DNA of 64,000 nucleotides from Streptomyces sp. 130 (lineage in GTDB: Bacteria > Actinomycetota > Actinomycetes > Streptomycetales > Streptomycetaceae), in assembly GCF_007096885.1 (NCBI RefSeq), contig NZ_VJNO01000031.1, positions 22,912-86,911 of the forward strand, given 5' to 3'. The notes under the pieces were generated by a model. That model did not search any database and was not told the DNA's origin. It worked only from the letters and a program-made list of their open reading frames with translations. Shown one piece after another: positions 60,871 through 64,000 of the stretch. Within the stretch, counting starts at the first letter, position 1, and every line of letters starts with the position of its first letter. Both the position numbers and the translations under genes were made by a program.

Positions 60871-61296
60871 ATGGTCATCGCCGCCGTCTACTTCGTCATC
60901 GCCACCGCCGCGGCCGTGAGCCTCGCGCGGAGCCTCGACCGGCAGATGGAGGGCCCCCGGCTGCGGGCGGCGTGGGCCGGGCGCACCGCCGGGGCGCGGT
61001 GCACGGGGGTGCGTACGGAGGAGGCGCAGGACGCCGACGGAATACCCGTCACCCGGTCGCACCCCACCCTGGAGTTCCGTACGGAGTCCGGCCGGACCGT
61101 CACCTTCGAGGAGCGCCGCTGCCGGCTGGACGTGGCGGAGGGCGACTCCGTGACCGTCTACTACGCGGAGGACGCCCCGGGTGACGCCACCGCGCAGGCC
61201 CCCTCCTTCGGGGTGCGGCGCGCCAGGGAGATGGTGGCCGGGCTGGGGTGCGCCTTCGCGCTGGTGACGGCCGCGGTCCTCGCCGAGGTGCTCTGA
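60871..61296 (+). CDS. DUF3592-type membrane protein
   Basis: A 141-residue protein. The first helix is VIAAVYFVIATAAAVSLA, followed by the extracytoplasmic beta domain (TAGARCTGVRTEEAQDADGI, HPTLEFRTESGRTVTFEERR, VAEGDSVTVYYAEDAP) and a second helix at the C-terminus. This matches the DUF3592 pattern. ATG at 60871 with GGGAG upstream; an ATG 38 codons earlier lies in Arg/Gly-rich sequence. Function unknown. Confidence 0.8.
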   Translation: MVIAAVYFVIATAAAVSLARSLDRQMEGPRLRAAWAGRTAGARCTGVRTEEAQDADGIPVTRSHPTLEFRTESGRTVTFEERRCRLDVAEGDSVTVYYAEDAPGDATAQAPSFGVRRAREMVAGLGCAFALVTAAVLAEVL

Positions 61297-61435
61297 GCGG
61301 GCCCCTGCGGGGTGTCCTCGCGCCGTCGCTCCAAAGGGGGCCGGGGCCCGGTGACGTAACGCCCGGTTGGGATGGGAACGTCCTCTTGTTGACGTGCCCA
61401 AATCAAGAAAGCGCCATCTTTTCGTGTTCACATCC

Positions 61436-61486
61436 TTGTACGGCGTGTCTCGGCGCCCCTATTCTCGCCAACCAGAAAGCGCTTTC
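61436..61486 (+). promoter_or_regulatory. promoter and LacI-type operator of the pectate lyase
   Basis: TTGTAC (61436-61441), 18 bases, TATTCT (61460-61465). GAAAGCGCTTTC (61475-61486), a perfect 12-base palindrome, lies at the expected transcription start. A half-like copy, AGAAAGCGC, lies upstream at 61406. The CG-centred form is typical of LacI-family sites. Confidence 0.7.
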
Positions 61487-61517
61487 CATCTCTCTCTCCG
61501 ACGAATGGGAACGAAAC

Positions 61518-63098
61518 ATGAGGCGACCAGTCGCACTGAGACTCTCCGCGGCGCTGTCCACGATGGCCCTGGCGGCCGCGGCCGGAGCGGTCCTGACGAT
61601 GCCCGAGGCGTCCGCCGCCGTCGCGGGCGGCGCCACCGGCTACGCGAGCCAGAACGGCGGCACCACCGGCGGCGCGGGCGGGCAGACCGTACGGGCCACC
61701 ACCGGGACCCAGATCCACGAGGCCCTGTGCGGCCGGGCCAGCAGCAGCACCCCGATCACCATCGAGGTCGAGGGCACCATCAACCACGCCAACACCGCCA
61801 AGGTGTCCGGCGACAGCTGCAACACGGCGGCCGGTGTCATCGAGCTCAAGCAGATCAGCAACGTCACCATCGTCGGCGTCGGCAGCGGGGCCGTCTTCGA
61901 CCAACTGGGCATCCACATACGCCAGTCCAGCAACATCATCATCCAGAACGTGACCGTCAGGAACGTCAAGAAGTCCGGCTTGCCCACCTCCAACGGCGGC
62001 GACGCCATCGGCATGGAGAGCGACGTCCGCAACGTCTGGGTCGACCACGCGACGCTGGAGGCGTCCGGCGGCGAGGACGCCGGGTTCGACGGCCTGTTCG
62101 ACATGAAGGACAACACCCAGTACGTGACGCTGTCGTACAGCACCCTGCGCAACTCCGGCCGGGGCGGCCTCATCGGCTCCAGCGAGACCCAGCTCGACAA
62201 CGGCTACGTCACGTTCCACCACAACCTGTACGAGAACGTGGACTCCCGCACACCGCTGCTGCGCGGCGGGACCGCCCACATCTACAACAACTACTACGTG
62301 AAGCTGAACAAGTCCGGGATCAACTCCCGGGCCGGCGCCCACGCCAAGGTGGACAACAACTACTTCAAGGACTCCAAGGACGTCCTGGGCACCTTCTACA
62401 CCGACACCACCGGGTACTGGCAGGTCAGCGGCAACATCTTCGACAACATCACCTGGTCCGAGCCCGGTCAGGAGAACCACCCGGCCGGCCCGGACCCGCG
62501 GTCCAACACCACGGTGAGCATCCCCTACGCGTACACCCTCGACGACGCCTCCTGCGTGCCGGCCATCGTGGCCGGCACCGCGGGCGCGGGCAAGGGGCTC
62601 AAGGTCTCGGACGGCGACTGCTCCACGACGACCCCCACCCCGGACCCCACCGACCCCACCCCGGACCCGACCGACCCGACGCCGGACCCGACCGACCCGA
62701 CGCCGGACCCGACCGACCCGACCACCCCGGCCGGCACCAACCTCAGCCTCGGCGCCGGCTCGGACGGCTCCAGCAAGGCGAGCGGAACCAGCTACGGCAA
62801 CGTGCGCGACGGTGACCCGGGCACCTACTGGTCGCCCTCCGGCACGACCGGCTCCATCTCCATCAAATGGGGTTCCGCCACCACCGTCTCCGCCGTCACC
62901 ATCCGCGAGGCCGCCGGCGCCCAGGGCGTCATCGGCTCCTGGCGGCTGCTGAACGCCGACACCGGCGCGGTCCTCAAGAGCGGCAGCGGGGCCGGCCCGA
63001 TCAGCATCCCGGCCACCTCCCTGCGCAAGATCACCTTCGAGATCACCTCGGCCAGTGGCACACCGAAGATCGCCGAGTTCGAGACGTACGCGGGATAA
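61518..63098 (+). CDS. secreted pectate lyase (PL1) with C-terminal carbohydrate-binding module
   Basis: A 526-residue exported enzyme. The signal peptide spans about 1-33. The PL1 beta-helix covers about 34-365, with GVIELKQISNVTIVGVGSGA, GGDAIGMESDVRNVWVDHAT, DGLFDMKDNTQYVTLSYSTL and HHNLYENVDSRTPLLRGGTA in order; the catalytic Arg and Ca-binding Asp are there. A Pro/Asp/Thr linker follows at about 372-402, then a discoidin-like (F5/8 type C) module at about 405-526. It cleaves polygalacturonate by beta-elimination. ATG 61518, ribosome-binding site GGGA weak. Confidence 0.9.
   Translation: MRRPVALRLSAALSTMALAAAAGAVLTMPEASAAVAGGATGYASQNGGTTGGAGGQTVRATTGTQIHEALCGRASSSTPITIEVEGTINHANTAKVSGDSCNTAAGVIELKQISNVTIVGVGSGAVFDQLGIHIRQSSNIIIQNVTVRNVKKSGLPTSNGGDAIGMESDVRNVWVDHATLEASGGEDAGFDGLFDMKDNTQYVTLSYSTLRNSGRGGLIGSSETQLDNGYVTFHHNLYENVDSRTPLLRGGTAHIYNNYYVKLNKSGINSRAGAHAKVDNNYFKDSKDVLGTFYTDTTGYWQVSGNIFDNITWSEPGQENHPAGPDPRSNTTVSIPYAYTLDDASCVPAIVAGTAGAGKGLKVSDGDCSTTTPTPDPTDPTPDPTDPTPDPTDPTPDPTDPTTPAGTNLSLGAGSDGSSKASGTSYGNVRDGDPGTYWSPSGTTGSISIKWGSATTVSAVTIREAAGAQGVIGSWRLLNADTGAVLKSGSGAGPISIPATSLRKITFEITSASGTPKIAEFETYAG
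62635..62722 (+). repeat. 21-bp tandem repeat in the lyase linker
   Basis: About four copies of a 21-base unit that encodes PTPDPTD. The last copies are almost identical (CCGGACCCGACCGACCCGA), so the number may vary between strains. Confidence 0.9.
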
Positions 63099-63116
63099 CC
63101 GCCCTTCCGCACGGCC

Positions 63117-63155
63117 GGGCCGGTCCGGGGAGCACCACCCTCCCCCGGCCGGCCC
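63117..63155 (+). terminator. terminator after the pectate lyase
   Basis: The arms 63117-63132 (GGGCCGGTCCGGGGAG) and 63140-63155 pair almost completely (one mismatch) around a 7-base loop, 19 bases past the stop. Confidence 0.7.
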
Positions 63156-63203
63156 TCCGCGCGTACCGGCGCCGCCCGGCCCGACGCGGGCGAAAAACGC
63201 CCG

Positions 63204-63228
63204 GGGTGTCCTGCCGATCACCGGGTAC
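63204..63228 (+). promoter_or_regulatory. sigma-B-type stress promoter
   Basis: GGGT (63204-63207), 15 bases, GGGTAC (63223-63228). This matches the streptomycete sigma-B consensus GNNT-N14-16-GGGTAC/T. The first start is about 145 bases downstream. Confidence 0.55.
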
Positions 63229-63371
63229 GAGTGCCGGGACCGACACACGCGGCGCTGCGCCGGACGGATGGGCGCGGCCCGCGATTCGGACGGTCGACGA
63301 CGCCATGGCGACCTCGTGTGAGCACGATGGAGCGTCAGGCCCACGGCACCACGGAAGAGAGGACGGCCGCT

Positions 63372-63686
63372 GTGAATCAGCAGACCGCGGAGAAGGCCGC
63401 CCTGGCCACCGGCCAGGTGCGCGACAAGGCGGCACTGGTCGCCCAGAAGCTGAGGGAACGCACCCCCGACCCGGTCCTGGAGAAGACGGAGCAGGCCGCC
63501 GCCCAGGTACGCGAGAGCGCGGCCAGGGCCGGACAGTACGCGGCGGACAAGGCGCCCGGACCCCTGCGGGAGACCGCGGGCCGGGCCGCCACCGCGGCGC
63601 GCGCCCACCGCGCCCCGCTGCTCGCGGCCGGGGCGCTGATCGCCGCGGTCGTCCTGGTCCGCCGAGGCCGGGGCCACCGCCGGTGA
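63372..63686 (+). CDS. DUF3618-like membrane-anchored protein
   Basis: A 104-residue protein with an Ala/Lys/Glu/Gln-rich amphipathic helix and one transmembrane helix near the end (APLLAAGALIAAVVLVRR). This is like the DUF3618 proteins that precede DUF4235 genes in streptomycetes. GTG at 63372 has GAGAGG upstream; an ATG 15 codons earlier (63327) is possible. It overlaps the next gene (GTGA). A general-stress role is inferred from the sigma-B-like promoter. Confidence 0.7.
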   Translation: MNQQTAEKAALATGQVRDKAALVAQKLRERTPDPVLEKTEQAAAQVRESAARAGQYAADKAPGPLRETAGRAATAARAHRAPLLAAGALIAAVVLVRRGRGHRR

Positions 63687-63949
63687 ACGCGGCGAAGATC
63701 GCCTACAAGCCGGTCGGGCTCGTCCTGGGCGCCGCGGGCGGCATGATCGCGGGCATGGCGTTCAAGCAGGTGTGGAAGGTCATCGAGGGCGAGGGCGACG
63801 CCCCCGACGCCATGGACGAGGACCGCCGCTGGAAGGAGATCCTGCTCGCCGCGGCCGTCCAGGGCGCGATCTTCGCCGTGGTCAAGGCGGCGATAGAGCG
63901 TTCCGGTGCGGTGACCGCCCGCCGTCTGACGGGCAGCTGGCCCGGCTGA
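63683..63949 (+). CDS. DUF4235 membrane protein
   Basis: An 88-residue protein. It has a glycine-zipper-like helix (VGLVLGAAGGMIAGMAFKQV), then the conserved WKVIEGEGDAPDAMDEDRRW, and a second helix (EILLAAAVQGAIFAVVKAAI). This is the DUF4235 pattern. GTG overlaps the preceding stop. Likely co-expressed with the DUF3618-like gene; function unknown. Confidence 0.9.
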   Translation: MNAAKIAYKPVGLVLGAAGGMIAGMAFKQVWKVIEGEGDAPDAMDEDRRWKEILLAAAVQGAIFAVVKAAIERSGAVTARRLTGSWPG

Positions 63950-63972
63950 CGCGGTGCAGCGGAAGCGGAGGG

Positions 63973-64000
63973 GGCCGGCGCCGTGTCACAGGCGCCGGCC
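63973..64000 (+). terminator. terminator at the window end
   Basis: GGCCGGCGCC and its complement form a perfect 10-bp stem around GTGTCACA. The window ends with the second arm, so the trailing bases cannot be seen. Confidence 0.6.

Noticed and set aside
62635..62722. Tandem repeats considered as a CRISPR-like array.
   Set aside because: The repeat lies inside the lyase frame, has a 21-base (7-codon) period without spacers and encodes a linker.

Overview
The window is a contiguous stretch of chromosome from a high-GC Gram-positive bacterium, almost certainly a Streptomyces. The evidence is the very high GC with strong third-position bias, many GTG starts and 4-base ATGA/GTGA gene overlaps, a five-gene conservon (roadblock/DUF742/small GTPase), a hopanoid-type hpnH-dxs-hpnO cluster, and families typical of streptomycetes (XRE-cupin plus DUF6126, DUF6745, DUF3618/DUF4235, DUF2510). 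I see no insertion sequence, integrase, prophage or CRISPR array; the region looks like chromosome arm with many small, locally regulated operons.

Layout: 1-3634 is the end of a hopanoid cluster (hpnH fragment, dxs, hpnO). 3642-5349 has an XRE-cupin regulator with its own paired operators, a DUF6126 peptide and a tyrosine phosphatase. 5775-6907 is a c-di-AMP riboswitch, a LysM-M23 cell-wall peptidase and a strong terminator, followed by an SGNH hydrolase. 7887-14009 is a six-gene minus-strand operon of the poorly characterised STM4011-STM4015 families: two leucine-rich-repeat-like STM4015 paralogues, an ATP-grasp-like protein, an alkaline-phosphatase-fold hydrolase and two radical SAM enzymes. 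It is divergent from a two-gene DUF6745 module (14186-15607), and both sides carry motifs with the spacing of the LexA-independent DNA-damage promoter (RecA-NDp/PafBC type). This is the most interesting part of the window. 15627-19168 holds a TetR regulator, an amino-acid dehydrogenase and an MBL-fold hydrolase. 19520-23506 is the conservon.

23759-42319 lies between two identical tRNA-Pro(GGG) genes. It contains a decayed alpha/beta hydrolase, a HAD hydrolase, a GntR/oxidoreductase divergon, a long-form GAPDH, an EF-G paralogue preceded by a possible leader peptide, a methyltransferase, a FadR-type regulator controlling lutABC through shared palindromes, a TauE-type permease, and a LuxR-type (LAL-like) ATPase without its DNA-binding domain. 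42506-48284 is a peptide/oligopeptide ABC transporter operon. 48952-55116 has a secreted lipase, an EF-G-binding FBP protein, a Nudix hydrolase, a TetR/PAP2/DMT divergon with a striking inverted repeat, and a PadR regulator. 55169-57184 is a 2,4-dienoyl-CoA reductase behind a 28-bp palindrome, followed by DoxX. 57980-60554 is an AurF-type diiron oxygenase operon with its own ferredoxin-NADP reductase behind duplicated operators. The end has a DUF3592 protein, a secreted pectate lyase under a LacI-type operator, and a sigma-B-type stress pair (DUF3618-like/DUF4235).

A recurring theme is a local regulator with a palindromic operator that can be read directly next to its target. All functional names are from motif and family recognition by eye; no database search was run.
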